A stretch of 64,000 nt of DNA from Paramarasmius palmivorus. Its lineage: Eukaryota; Basidiomycota; Agaricomycetes; Agaricales; Marasmiaceae. The DNA is taken from the NCBI GenBank assembly GCA_037176845.1, contig JAYKXP010000006.1:434001-498000 (forward strand), in the 5' to 3' direction. The notes under the pieces were generated by a model. The model had not been told where the DNA came from and did not search any database. It saw nothing but the letters and a program-made list of their open reading frames with translations. Positions 12,165-24,607 of this stretch are shown here, one piece after another (the stretch's first letter is position 1; each line of letters opens with the position of its first letter). The position numbers and the translations under genes are program-made.

Positions 12165-12969
12165 GGTGGTGATTTCAGACCTTTGAATACCCCTTGAGGT
12201 GCACGCGTATTTAAAGCAATTCTGATTTAAGATTGAGTACCGATAGCCGTAGGATGGGCATTCTACCCGTCTTACATGCCGCGTGGCGTGCTGCGCGATA
12301 AGACATCTACTAGCAGGTCAGCCGGTATGGTTGCGCCCCCAATGCCATGGAATTCCCATCCACGATGCCTATCAATAGTGGCATATCTTCACTCTTCGAA
12401 AAAGCTGGCACTACTGGTAAATGCATCGGATCGGGAATGTAAGTCTGTTGTCTCAGACTCGGAACAGACCTCAAACTAGCTACATCCTCTATAAGGTATG
12501 CCTTTTTCAGGGTCGCGTCTCACGAGCTCGTCGGTGAGAATAGACTTTACACTTGTATCCGACTTGGGGCTATAGCTATATCACAACATTGAAATATTGA
12601 CAGTTCGCTGCACAAGTAGGGTCAGTGAAGGTTTTTCGAGGATGGGAAATCTTACCAAATCTGACCCTTGTATGGACTTGCCTCAAAGAAGTATGACTGA
12701 TCGTCCCCAGCTGCTTGTTTGCGAGTAAAAGGGAAGAAGCTAAATAGTAAATGGTTCTTACATGAAGAATGTAGCCACGTGCTGGGCAGCGGCATCTGGG
12801 CCATCGCTCCTTCGCGTCTACGCTCGTCGCTCATACTCAGCTCATGAAACAGAATCAGCCATGCGCAGCTCCGAAGAGGATATCGGAGAGGCCGAACTTA
12901 TCGACCGCGTTACTCCGGCCAAACGAAAACAGAGCCACAGCTGTTGTTTTCCAGCTACAAGTAGCAAAA
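12165..12969. other. Gap inside the GNAT array
   Basis: About 800 bp without a gene I can support. On the minus strand, a short ATG frame from 12834 could be spliced at GTAAGA/AAGCAG and GTAAGA/TGTGCAG borders into a small peptide. Its sequence matches nothing I know and it shows no GNAT motifs. A TATA-like element for GNAT-2 lies at 12208-12215. Confidence 0.4.
12208..12215 (-). promoter_or_regulatory. TATA-like element of GNAT copy 2
   Basis: Read on the minus strand this is TTTAAATA, 44-51 nt upstream of the ATG at 12164. Copies 3 and 4 have TATTTAAA or TATTTATA at a similar distance, which supports a shared promoter layout. Confidence 0.45.
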
Positions 12970-13587
12970 TTATCTGGGATCGCTACTTCCTTCTTCGTTC
13001 CGAGCCAGCCATTCATGCTGTAGAATGCCCATCCACATTTCATCTTCCCAATGACCATCGACCCAGATAGCGTCCCTCAGTCTTCCCTCTTCAACAAAAC
13101 CACTGGGCGAGGCAGAAAGGCACGTCAGATCATGCGGGAATAAATCAGTTGCCAATCAGACTTACACTTTCTTGTACACCGCTATTGCTGCCAGATTCCC
13201 ACTGACGACATTCAACTGCACTCGATGAATGCCTAGTGACACGAAAGCATACTTGAGCATAAACCTCAAAACCTCCGTAGCGTATCCTTTGCCCCAGAAT
13301 TGGGGCATCAGCGCAGTACCGTACCTCAAGCTACGATTCTTCGCGTCCAATTTCCATAGATTTGCGAATCCGACAAAATCATTTCCTTCCTTTGTCTCGA
13401 TCACGGCAAACAAGGTCGACATTTCGACAAGTTTCGGCAGCCTCTCGTTGTGCTGAGATTGGCTGACGGGAACGGTGAAGTCGAAGGAGAGAGTCCGTTG
13501 AACTGATGCTGTGTTCCATAAGGTATGGAGCTTTTCAAAGTCGCTGTCTTTGAGGGCGCGAAGGGTAAGTCGTTCGGTGCTGAACAT
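12970..13587 (-). CDS. GNAT N-acetyltransferase, RimJ/RimL type (array copy 3)
   Basis: The chosen start is the ATG at 13587 (MFSTERLTLRALKDSDF), which aligns with the other copies. The open frame runs further upstream but has no sequence in common with them. The acetyl-CoA loop is MPQFWGKGYATE, followed by YAFVSLGIHRVQLNVVSGNLAA and VYKK. The conserved intron has donor GTAAGT directly after VYKK plus two bases, and acceptor CGCCCAG near 13100. Exon 2 begins GFVEEGRLRDAIW, ends GILQHEWLARNEEGSSDPR, and stops with TAA at 12970. Substrate unknown. Confidence 0.85.
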
Positions 13588-13624
13588 CGCGGTGAAGGAT
13601 CGATTGGGCTTCAGGGCAAGGGGA

Positions 13625-13632
13625 TTTAAATA
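13625..13632 (-). promoter_or_regulatory. TATA-like element of GNAT copy 3
   Basis: On the minus strand this reads TATTTAAA, 38-45 nt upstream of the chosen ATG at 13587. The placement supports that start over the longer upstream frame. Confidence 0.5.
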
Positions 13633-13789
13633 GCTCAGCACGGAGTTTAGGACCCGGAAGTTCAGGCATCCTCTCGAGTCATAACGCTGAGCGCTGACAG
13701 GTAAGTATGCACGCGGCATAACTCCGATGAAGTCGAGGCACGATTGAACCTGAACTCCAATGTTCATTAACACATTAGATATGGCAGTA

Positions 13790-14385
13790 TCATGAAGAAG
13801 TAGATGCTGTCAGGGCTGCCCACTCTTCGTCTAAAATCGACATGTGTACATCATCTACCCATTTCCCATCTAGCCAGAAAGCTTTTCGAGAACGTCCTTC
13901 CTCGACGAAACCACTGAGGCGTATCGTTAGCTTTAAGAGGCCGGCGCGGAGCTAATTGCCACTCACATCTTCTTGTAAACATTGGCCGCTGCATCGTTGC
14001 CACCCAATACTCCAAGAGTAACACGGTGCAATCCCATCGAAACAAATGCGTGATTGACGATAAACCTGGTCGCTTCAGTCGCATATCCCTTTCCCCAGAA
14101 CTCTGGAAGTAATGCAATAGCATATTGCGAATCTCGATGTTTCCGATGTTGTAAGTCTAGTGACGCGAATCCAGCAAACTGCTTGGTATCCTTGGTCTCG
14201 ATAATCACGAAGAACCCGGCTTCGTTAGCCATTCTTTCAAAGGTCTCCTTATACTTTGGAGCGCGGGGGACGTGATAGTCGACAGAGATTGTGCGTTGGA
14301 CGGCTTCTGTGTTCCATAACTTGAACATGTGCTCCATGTCGGATTCTTGGAAGGCTCGGAGGGTGAGGCGTTCGGTAGTGAACAT
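13790..14385 (-). CDS. GNAT N-acetyltransferase, RimJ/RimL type (array copy 4)
   Basis: It begins MFTTERLTLRAFQESDM and has the loop LPEFWGKGYATE, then HAFVSMGLHRVTLGVLGGNDAA and VYKK. The intron follows VYKK as in the other copies. Exon 2 reads GFVEEGRSRKAFW and runs to MSILDEEWAALTASTSS, with TGA at 13790-13792. By eye its N terminus is closest to copy 1 (FxxSDx, then VPRxPKYxET). The next copy starts about 200 bp downstream, so copies 3 and 4 are a tight tandem pair. Confidence 0.86.
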
Positions 14386-14886
14386 GTTGGTCGCGTTCGG
14401 AACGTTACAGATGGCTTGAGATATAAATACTTTCAGTTCAGGGACGAAATGGCGGTTATCTCTGACTCACTCTTGGAATCAGGTGGCCCTCGCACATAAC
14501 GATTAATTAGCTTTGCATTAATCCGCATTTCAATCGTTCGTCCATGACGTTCAAGGGTATCTGCCGGTGTCTGCTAGTGTCCGCAGGTAAATTATAAGGC
14601 TCCTGCATGAGAACTAGGCACGAAAATTGAACAAGTTCTTGATTTACGCAGTCGCAGCGCAGCAGGGCGGCTTTGGGGCAGCCCAAGTGGAGGTAGAGCA
14701 CAAGGATTTCAGCCACCCTCTCAGTGGCTGTGTTACATTCCGAAAAAGGCAGTTGACTATACAGCTGCTCGGGAATGGCCGAGTAGCGCAAAGCACGCGG
14801 AGATTCTGAGCACAACAGAAAAGTCGTCAAGCTCGCCGTCGCTGCCGTCGTCCCCAAATCCTCAAGACACCGTTCCCTTATTCAAC
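14386..14886. other. Intergenic region GNAT-4 / eS19
   Basis: This 501 bp divergent region has a TATA-like sequence at 14422-14429 (TATTTATA on the minus strand), 37-44 nt upstream of the GNAT-4 ATG. The right half should hold the eS19 promoter. A 116-codon minus-strand frame at 14507-14857 is not supported as a gene. Confidence 0.5.
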
Positions 14887-15469
14887 ATGCCGGGAGTACG
14901 AGACGTTAGGTGTGTAATCTAACAAATTTATGCGTGAAGAATGGTTTTCTCAAAGGTCATTACAGCGCAGAAGCCTTCATTACTGCATACGCTTCTCACT
15001 TGAAGCGTTCTGGAAAACTCGAGGTCCCAACATGGGTCGATATTGTCAAGACCGGTCACTTCAAGGAACTCGCACCTTATGATCCTGACTGGTACTATGT
15101 CCGTGCTGGTGCGTCCAATCAGATTGAACATCTGGGATCGAAATGCTGAACCTTTGATCTGTAGCCGCCGTTGCTCGTCACATATACCTCCGCAAGGACG
15201 TTGGTATTGGCGCTCTCACAAAACTCCACGGTGGCAAAAACAGACGGGGTAACAGACCCTCACACCATGCCAACAGCTCTGCAGCTGTTCAACGCAAAAT
15301 CTGCCAAAGCCTTGAGAAGATTGGTGTCCTCGAACAGACTGACAACGGTGGCAGGAGAATAAGCCAAGACGGCCAGCGTGATTTGGACCGAATTGCAACG
15401 GCTGTCGTTGAGGCAGCCAAGGAGGACGAAGAGGAAGAAGAGGAGGAGGAGGAGCAAGACGACGAGTAA
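14887..15469 (+). CDS. RPS19: 40S ribosomal protein eS19
   Basis: This is a component of the small cytosolic ribosomal subunit. Three exons join exactly: 14887-14909, 14966-15108 and 15165-15469 (471 nt, 156 residues). The protein starts MPGVRDVSAEAFI and contains [35 protein letters not shown] and [11 protein letters not shown], all signatures of eS19. The C terminus carries a run of acidic residues (Glu-rich, then QDDE) longer than is usual for the family. The first exon codes for only seven full codons, as is common for fungal ribosomal protein genes. Confidence 0.97.
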
Positions 15470-15976
15470 ATTACTCGTCTGTATCATCCTGGAGTTATTG
15501 GGTCGTCGGTCGAGGCAGGAGGTCGTTGGTATTGTCGGGGATCATTGGGATTGGTTCTTGATACTGGGTCTGGCTGTTGGGACCGGAGACCCTTCACACT
15601 TTCCACCCATTGTTATGCATACTTCATGGCTTTCTCCTCGTATCTGTATGCATATGCCGAATTCAAAAATTTCCCATTCTACTATCAACATGCATGCTGC
15701 CTTACGCGCATTGGCCATCGATGGTTTCGGCCTCAGTAATTTATCTGTCATATATTCGGCTTTCGCTATGCTCTATAGTGAACTTGTCTATCGAAAGTAG
15801 TAAGATGTCAGACCTCTATGCGACTCTGCCGAGCCATGAGCTCATGACGATGGAGGTGAATCGTGAGAAAGCTCATTACGCACCGGCAGGAAATTCTGGC
15901 AATTTCTCCGCTATTCGTCGACTCGTTTATATACTCGACGCCGAGCAATGAATTTCACTTTCACTTTCATCCTTTC
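15470..15976. other. Intergenic region eS19 / HSP78
   Basis: 507 bp between tandem genes. It contains the eS19 3' end and the HSP78 promoter. Short frames here are not conserved-looking. The repeated TTTCACTTTCATCC just before the HSP78 ATG is pyrimidine-rich, as in fungal 5' leaders. Confidence 0.45.
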
Positions 15977-18900
15977 ATGTCTCGTGTCCTAGCTTCAAGA
16001 CATATATTACGGCTCGCCCCTCAACGGTCCACAGGACTGGGGCTTATCTCAAGAGCAAGACTTGTTCCTCCTACGGCATATGTCGCGCCGGTGGCGCGTC
16101 ATGGTTTCCAGACATTCTCTCCGAGACGATATGCTCAGCCTCCTGGAGGAGGTGGAGGAAACGGTGGTGGTAGTGGCGGTTTCCCGGGATTTAGTTTTGG
16201 GCAGCAACATCAAAAGGGGGATGCATTGAAGGAATACGTGCGTAGCTTTCATTCTTCCATGCTGAGACATACAACTTATACCTCGAGAATAGAGCGTTGA
16301 TTTAACAGAGTTAGCAAGAAATGGAAAGCTGGATCCGACTATTGGCAGAGATGAAGGTATGTTCGTACTGTTCTCGCCATGCAATGTGTATTCTCATTGG
16401 ACTTCCAGAAATCCGAAGAACCATTCAGAGTACGTTCTCTAGAGTTCGGAATAACCACATAGCTCACCTCACATTACAGTTCTTTCACGGAGAACCAAGT
16501 CCAACCCTGTGGTAAGTATTGCATTTGCCTTGGATAGCTCATTCCGCCGACATGCATTTCTAGCTTATTGGACCTCCGGGTGTTGGTAAAACCGCGATTC
16601 TAGAAGGTCTGGCGAGTAGAATAGTTGCAGGAGAAGTCCCAGAGGTACGTCCGGAAGCCTCACTTCCTGTCCAGTACTAACTCCGTTTCCAGTCATTACA
16701 AAACAAACGCGTTCTATCCATTGACCTCTCTGCAATAATGGCAGGCTCCGGAATCCGTGGTCAATTCGAGGAAAAGTTCAAGGCACTCATCCGGGATATT
16801 GAAGAGGAAGCAGGGAAGGTCATATGCTTTATTGACGAAGTCCGTACGTACCCATTCCGTTCGCTCAACGAACTCGTATTCACTGCCGTGCAGATACACT
16901 CTTCCAACTCGGAAAGGCCGAAGGCAGTATTGACGCCGGTCAAATGATCAAACCTGCGCTTGCACGAGGTCTACAACTTGTCGGTGCAACAACTCGTAAG
17001 TCTCACGTTCCACTCATATATATCTATAGGTGAGCTGACGGTCTCCAGCCGACGAATACCGCAAGACAATTGGCAAAGATGCAGCTCTCGAACGTCGTTT
17101 CCAGCCCGTCCAAATATCAGAACCCAGCGTCGAATCAACTATCTCCATTCTACGTGGTCTCAAACCTCGATACGAAGTCCACCACGGTGTGGAGATATCC
17201 GACTCGGCATTGGTTACCGCAGCAGTCTATTCGGCCAGATACGTATCGGATAGGTATTTACCTGACAAAGCTATCGACCTTGTTGATGAGGCTGCTTCTG
17301 CGTTGAGGCTGGCTCAGGAGAGTAAACCCGACGAGTTGGAGCAGCTGGATCGGGAAGTGATGACGCTACAGATTGAGCTGGAGAGTTTGAGGAACGAGAC
17401 GGATGTTATGAGTGTTGAGAGGAGGCAGAAAGTTGAAGAAACCCTGGCAAGAAAGAAGGAAGAGGCAAGGAAGTTGACCGAAATTTGGCAAGCCGGTATG
17501 TGACCACTGCCTTAGATCATACACATAGAACAGATCAGACTTATCAAATTTCAACAGAACGTGCACGCCTAGATCGCATCAAGGATATCAAAGAGCGACT
17601 CGAAGAGGCCAAGCACCAGCTCGAGGTTGCCCAACGTCAAGGTCAATTCGAACTCGCCTCTCGTCTTCGCTTCTCTACCATTCCAGATTTGGAGCGTCAG
17701 CTTCCAAAAGAAGAGGAGCAGGCCAACAAGGAGAATGAGGAGGGTCCTTTGGCTATGTTACATGACCGGGTAACGTCGAATGACATCGCCAGAGTGGTGG
17801 CGAAAGCGACTGGAATTCCTGTCCAGAATCTTTTGAAGGGAGAGAAGGACAAGCTGGTTCACGTACGTATCAGTGTTTTGTCTGTGTTATTGAGCCTCCC
17901 GCTGACAGTATCATAGATGGAGGACGCTTTACGACAGCGAGTCGTCGGACAAGATCATGTAGTGGAGGCTGTTAGTGACGCTGTCAGAATCTCAAGAGCA
18001 GGGCTCCAGGCACCCAACAGACCCGTGGCATCCTTCTTGTTCCTTGGACCTACTGGTGTTGGAAAGGTAAGGTTTTCTCATCCTTAGAGTGCACTTGGCG
18101 TTAACATGTTTCTAGACTGAACTCTGTAAAGCTCTAGCTGGGTTCCTCTTCAATGATGAGCAGCGTGGCCTGTATGTCCGTCTTTTACTCCATATTCTCA
18201 CAATACTGACGTGTTTCAAGGATCAACATTAATATGTCGGAGTACCACGACAGACATACAATCTCCAGGCTGATTGGAGCCGCACCCGGGTATGTTGGAT
18301 TCGAGGAAGGAGGTAAGGAGTTTGTTTTCAGCTTTGCGGACTTAACGCTGATCTAATCTCTTTAATAGGCCAACTTACAGAGGCAGTGCGAAGAAGGCCG
18401 TATGGTGAGTACTTCTACCCATATTTCACAACCAAAACTCACGGTCGCTCTAGCCGTCATTCTCTTGGATGAGCTCGAAAAGGCACACAAGGTAAGCAGT
18501 CATATCAGTGTTCATTTCGAATCCCACTCACTTCTGGTTCATAGGATGTCGCTATGATCCTTCTACAGATCCTTGACGAAGGCAGTATCACCGATAGTCA
18601 AGGCCGGAAGGTAGACTTCAAAAACACTATCATTTGTCTGACAAGCAATCTTGGTACGTGCACAACACGCGGCTTTCACTATAGACTCTGATTAGCTTTT
18701 GTAGGCTCTGATATACTTGCACATCCCACCGCATCAACTCCAGATGGCAAAGTGACGCCCGACGCCAGGGACGAAGTTCTCCAGCGCACCTCCGAGTACT
18801 TCCCTCCCGAATTACTAAATCGACTTGACTCCATGCTCGTCTTCAACAAGCTTTCCCGCGAGTCTATCCTACAGGTTGTTTCGCTTCGTCTAAATGACGT

Positions 18901-19252
18901 CGCCGAACGCCTGAAGAACAAGCGTATCAAGATTGATGTCGATGAAAAGGCAAGGGAGTGGCTAGCAAACCATGGATACTCGGAGGTCTATGGCGCGAGA
19001 GCCATCGCCAGAGTAGTCAGACAGGAAGTACTCTTCCCGTTGGCGCAAAAGTTGTTGAGAGGCACTATTCGGTAAGTATATATACTTCAGCTTTGAGTCG
19101 AACGATGTTCTGATGTCCTACGAATCCAACACAGGGATGGTGATACTGTTGTAATCCGCGTCACCGAAGACAACAAGCTACACATTCGCGACAACCATGA
19201 ACCGGAAGCATCACCTTCCTCCCAGGATGCTAAAACTAGTACCCAGGATTAG
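15977..19252 (+). CDS. HSP78: Mitochondrial Hsp100/ClpB-type disaggregase Hsp78
   Basis: This is an AAA+ chaperone that re-solubilises aggregated proteins in the mitochondrial matrix. The N terminus is Arg-rich and lacks acidic residues ([18 protein letters not shown]), a good presequence, followed by a Gly-rich stretch. There is no Clp N-domain, which fits Hsp78 rather than cytosolic Hsp104. The first AAA module has [13 protein letters not shown] and VICFIDEV; a coiled-coil M-domain follows ([12 protein letters not shown] to [11 protein letters not shown]). The second has [58 protein letters not shown] and the C-terminal [14 protein letters not shown]. The gene is cut by about a dozen short introns. 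The stop is TAG at 19250. It is convergent with the F-box gene. Confidence 0.93.
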
Positions 19253-19590
19253 TTTCACGACCTATCTTAGACTTGTATGGTAACTTCCCTGCTCCTTCTA
19301 AATGTACAATACTCTACATGTAGCACTAGATACATTATTCGCTTCTAACAATACATCTCCACCATTCAGGATTTGCCCAGATAAACGAGAAGCGGTGTCT
19401 GTGAACGAGTAGTTTACGAATAGGGGCCAGCAAGATTAGCTGTGGGTATACGACTGCTCGGAAGTTGGCAGCCTATTTCTGTCGAGGATTGGTTAGTACA
19501 ATGTAATGACCTCAAAAAGCTTCACATACAAGAACCAGCCCCATGACCATTTCACAACTTCTTTCAGCCCAAAATAACGAAGGGAAGGAC
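19253..19590. other. Convergent intergenic region
   Basis: 338 bp between the HSP78 and F-box stop codons; it should hold both 3' untranslated regions. I see no gene. Confidence 0.5.
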
Positions 19591-21048
19591 TCAGTCGACC
19601 CTAAGCCTCGATCCCATCTCCCTCATTAATGCTTGTGAGTGCCTGAATCCGAAATCTTCGCACCCAATAATGGCCAACTCCTTTAGTGTACTGAGGCTGG
19701 CACCTTCTGGAAGGACCTTCAAAGTTTTAGGTGCTCCGTGTCGTACCTGATCCCTAGTACCCGAAATCTGGGAGAGCTGGTCCGTGTATCTCACACGAGA
19801 TAACAGGGCATCAACGATAGCATCACCCGATAGCCGATGGCAATTGTACAACTCGAGATTGCGCAAACGAGGAAGACGCAGTCGGTAATGCGTCTCCGTC
19901 ACAGGGGTTCCTTCTGACCACGATACCTGTGAACCAACGCGGACTGGTTTGAGTAGATTAATAACGGTGTTGGACATGTCGGATGCAACGATGAGAAAAA
20001 CCTCAAGGTGCGCGAGTCTGTCGAAAAGGTAGATAAAGTCCTTCGTACGCATGTCGGTAAAGTCCATCTCAAGGACTTTGATAGGGGGATTGCAACGCTT
20101 TATGAGCGCACGCAGGCCCATACCAGTGGCGTGATCACTCCATGGACTCTGTGAAAAGTCGTGCGCCTCATCGTCACTATCTCCTGAATCGACCCGATCA
20201 AATGGAAGCTGGAAATCAACATTAAGATGTGCGAGATATAGCTTTTGCAGCCTTGGCACATCTATTGAGGAGAGGATGCTTCGTGCGAGGCATGTCGACC
20301 GCAGTTGTAATGTATGAAGGTTGGGGAGATAGACCACGGGCAATGATGAAGTTGATGGATGCTTGTCGCCATGAATCCATCCAACAAGGCAGAAATGCTG
20401 CAACTGTGGACAGGAGGAAAGGAAGTCGAGGATAGTGGCTGGGTCAAGGTGGATGGTGATACACTGCTCTGTAATGCTTAAGGAAGTAAAGCACAACGAT
20501 TGCAATGTATTCGGGGCTGGTAATTGTGTGAGGAAAATGTTGACCGCGAGACGACCTGGCCGATTAGGCGAAAGCGGGATGAAGGTTCCGCGAGGGAGGT
20601 TGGCCATGGTATCCTCATGTGACCAGTCGCAAATCCAAATGCTCATGTCGTCGAGAGAATCTACAGGAGTCTGCATCAAATCACGGATGAATATGTCCTC
20701 TTCTCGTTCTCCAACAATAACGAGCCGTCTCCACCGAGCCACAGCTCGGAAGAAAGGTGATAGTAAGGACAGAAGTTTGTCGCTATCCTGAATCGTAACG
20801 TATACGTCGAAGGGTAACGGAGCTGAATACTGGGTCCAAACTCGAGCGTAGCCGTGAAGAAATTTGAGGCTCCATTGGTCAGAAAGTTTGAACGCTTGCC
20901 AAACCTCCGGCGATGCGTGGATCACGTTTCTCCACAAGCGACATACACAACCCAGTGCAAGGGGGGAGAGAGGCTCGACAAAGGCGCAGAAAGCAAAGAT
21001 GTTCGATAGAATCTCTGGAGGAACTGGGAGGTCGTGGACGTTGGTCAT
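19591..21048 (-). CDS. F-box-like protein with leucine-rich C-terminal region
   Basis: An intronless 485-residue frame. Residues 6-55 form an F-box-like domain (LPVPPEILSNIFAFC, LGCVCRLWRNVIHASPEVW). The remainder has irregular leucine-rich stretches (LHTLQLRSTCLARSIL, LRNLELYNCHRLSGDAIVDALL), as in many agaricomycete F-box proteins. It may act as a substrate receptor of an SCF ubiquitin ligase; the target is unknown. The lack of introns contrasts with its neighbours but is common in this expanded family. Confidence 0.82.
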   Translation of the reverse strand: MTNVHDLPVPPEILSNIFAFCAFVEPLSPLALGCVCRLWRNVIHASPEVWQAFKLSDQWSLKFLHGYARVWTQYSAPLPFDVYVTIQDSDKLLSLLSPFFRAVARWRRLVIVGEREEDIFIRDLMQTPVDSLDDMSIWICDWSHEDTMANLPRGTFIPLSPNRPGRLAVNIFLTQLPAPNTLQSLCFTSLSITEQCITIHLDPATILDFLSSCPQLQHFCLVGWIHGDKHPSTSSLPVVYLPNLHTLQLRSTCLARSILSSIDVPRLQKLYLAHLNVDFQLPFDRVDSGDSDDEAHDFSQSPWSDHATGMGLRALIKRCNPPIKVLEMDFTDMRTKDFIYLFDRLAHLEVFLIVASDMSNTVINLLKPVRVGSQVSWSEGTPVTETHYRLRLPRLRNLELYNCHRLSGDAIVDALLSRVRYTDQLSQISGTRDQVRHGAPKTLKVLPEGASLSTLKELAIIGCEDFGFRHSQALMREMGSRLRVD

Positions 21049-21332
21049 TGCGGAAGAATACGTGCGTGGGAAATTACTTTATGCGCAACTTGAGAGTCAA
21101 AAGCTTCGGACCCAATTCGGACTTCCGCTTAGCAAAAAACGTTTTACTGGCTCGCGCGCGTGGCTCGGGCCAGAACACACCAGAACACACCACAAGAAGG
21201 TTCAAAGAGTAGAAAGGTTATCTATTGACCTATTAGATTTCTCTTTTCGTATGATACAACACCAGAGTATACAACATGGGAGAGGTAATACAACAACAGA
21301 GGAGAAAATGTCCACACTAATAGCGACATCTT

Positions 21333-23779
<2,447 letters not shown>

Positions 23780-23831
23780 GAGAGTAAAAGAGAAGGATGT
23801 TTGGGAGACAGTGGGGATTGCTCGACTTGGT

Positions 23832-23840
23832 TTTTATATA
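23832..23840 (-). promoter_or_regulatory. TATA box of the pyruvate decarboxylase gene
   Basis: On the minus strand this reads TATATAAAA, 53-61 nt upstream of the ATG at 23779. It fits a strong regulated promoter such as those of fungal glycolytic genes. Confidence 0.6.
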
Positions 23841-24607
23841 ACTCGCAATGGCCATGTCCGGCGTAACTTTGCGAAGCAGTGACGCATGAATATGACGCGG
23901 TCTAGACTTGCTCACATAAGATTATCGATAAGTTCTGGAGCGTAGGACGGGACAAGGGTCTTGTTCAAGCTATTGACAAGGACTGCTACATGCAAATGAT
24001 TTCTGATCCTAAATGTACCGTGGAGAGTGTAGAAGGGCCTAGTCTAGAGTCCATAAACCCACAGCCAATGATATCCACCTGTTCAAAGAGGTATCCAATA
24101 GTTAGCCACTTGTCGAGAACAAGAGAAGGGTACTCTGAGGTACCATGTCCGGGAACCAAAAAAAGGATTTCAGATGGGGTTGTAAGGAGTAAAACCAGAA
24201 TCTGGGCGATGTAAGGCACCTCAGAAGTCTTTAAATATCGCGAATGAATGAAAATTCTCATCATTTCCGTCAAGAAAGAGATAAGAAGAAAAGAAAAAAG
24301 ACTTGCCTGACACTCCGAGGACTGGCCAGCGGACTATTAGAGCGTAGACGGTAGAGAAGCAGAGCGAAGGTACTCTGGGAATTTTTTGCAAAAATTTTCA
24401 TGGGGACGCGACTTGCCCACGATCACGTTGAATGCCAACTCGTGTTGAACGCGTTCCGGATCCGTTACCCAAGTTCATGTTTCTACTGAAACCATCATAA
24501 TTCACCGTACGTCGTCTCATGTTTTTCTGGGATCTGTCTCATAATTTCTTACCGAACAGTATCATCAGTTACCGCCAAATTTTCGGATATCAGCCCAATA
24601 TCTACCC
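23841..24607. other. Divergent intergenic region PDC / CK1-like kinase
   Basis: About 770 bp upstream of both genes. A run of A and G (24270-24300) and the short AT-rich GCAAAAATTTTC at 24388-24399 are visible. I see no gene; the short frames here have no recognisable sequence. Confidence 0.45.

Noticed and set aside
12652..12834. Small minus-strand gene in the GNAT array gap
   Set aside because: An ATG and splice-like borders exist, but the product is unrecognised and very short, so it is only mentioned under the gap.
14507..14857. 116-codon minus-strand frame upstream of eS19
   Set aside because: It lies in the eS19 promoter region, has no recognisable sequence and no supporting splice or start context.
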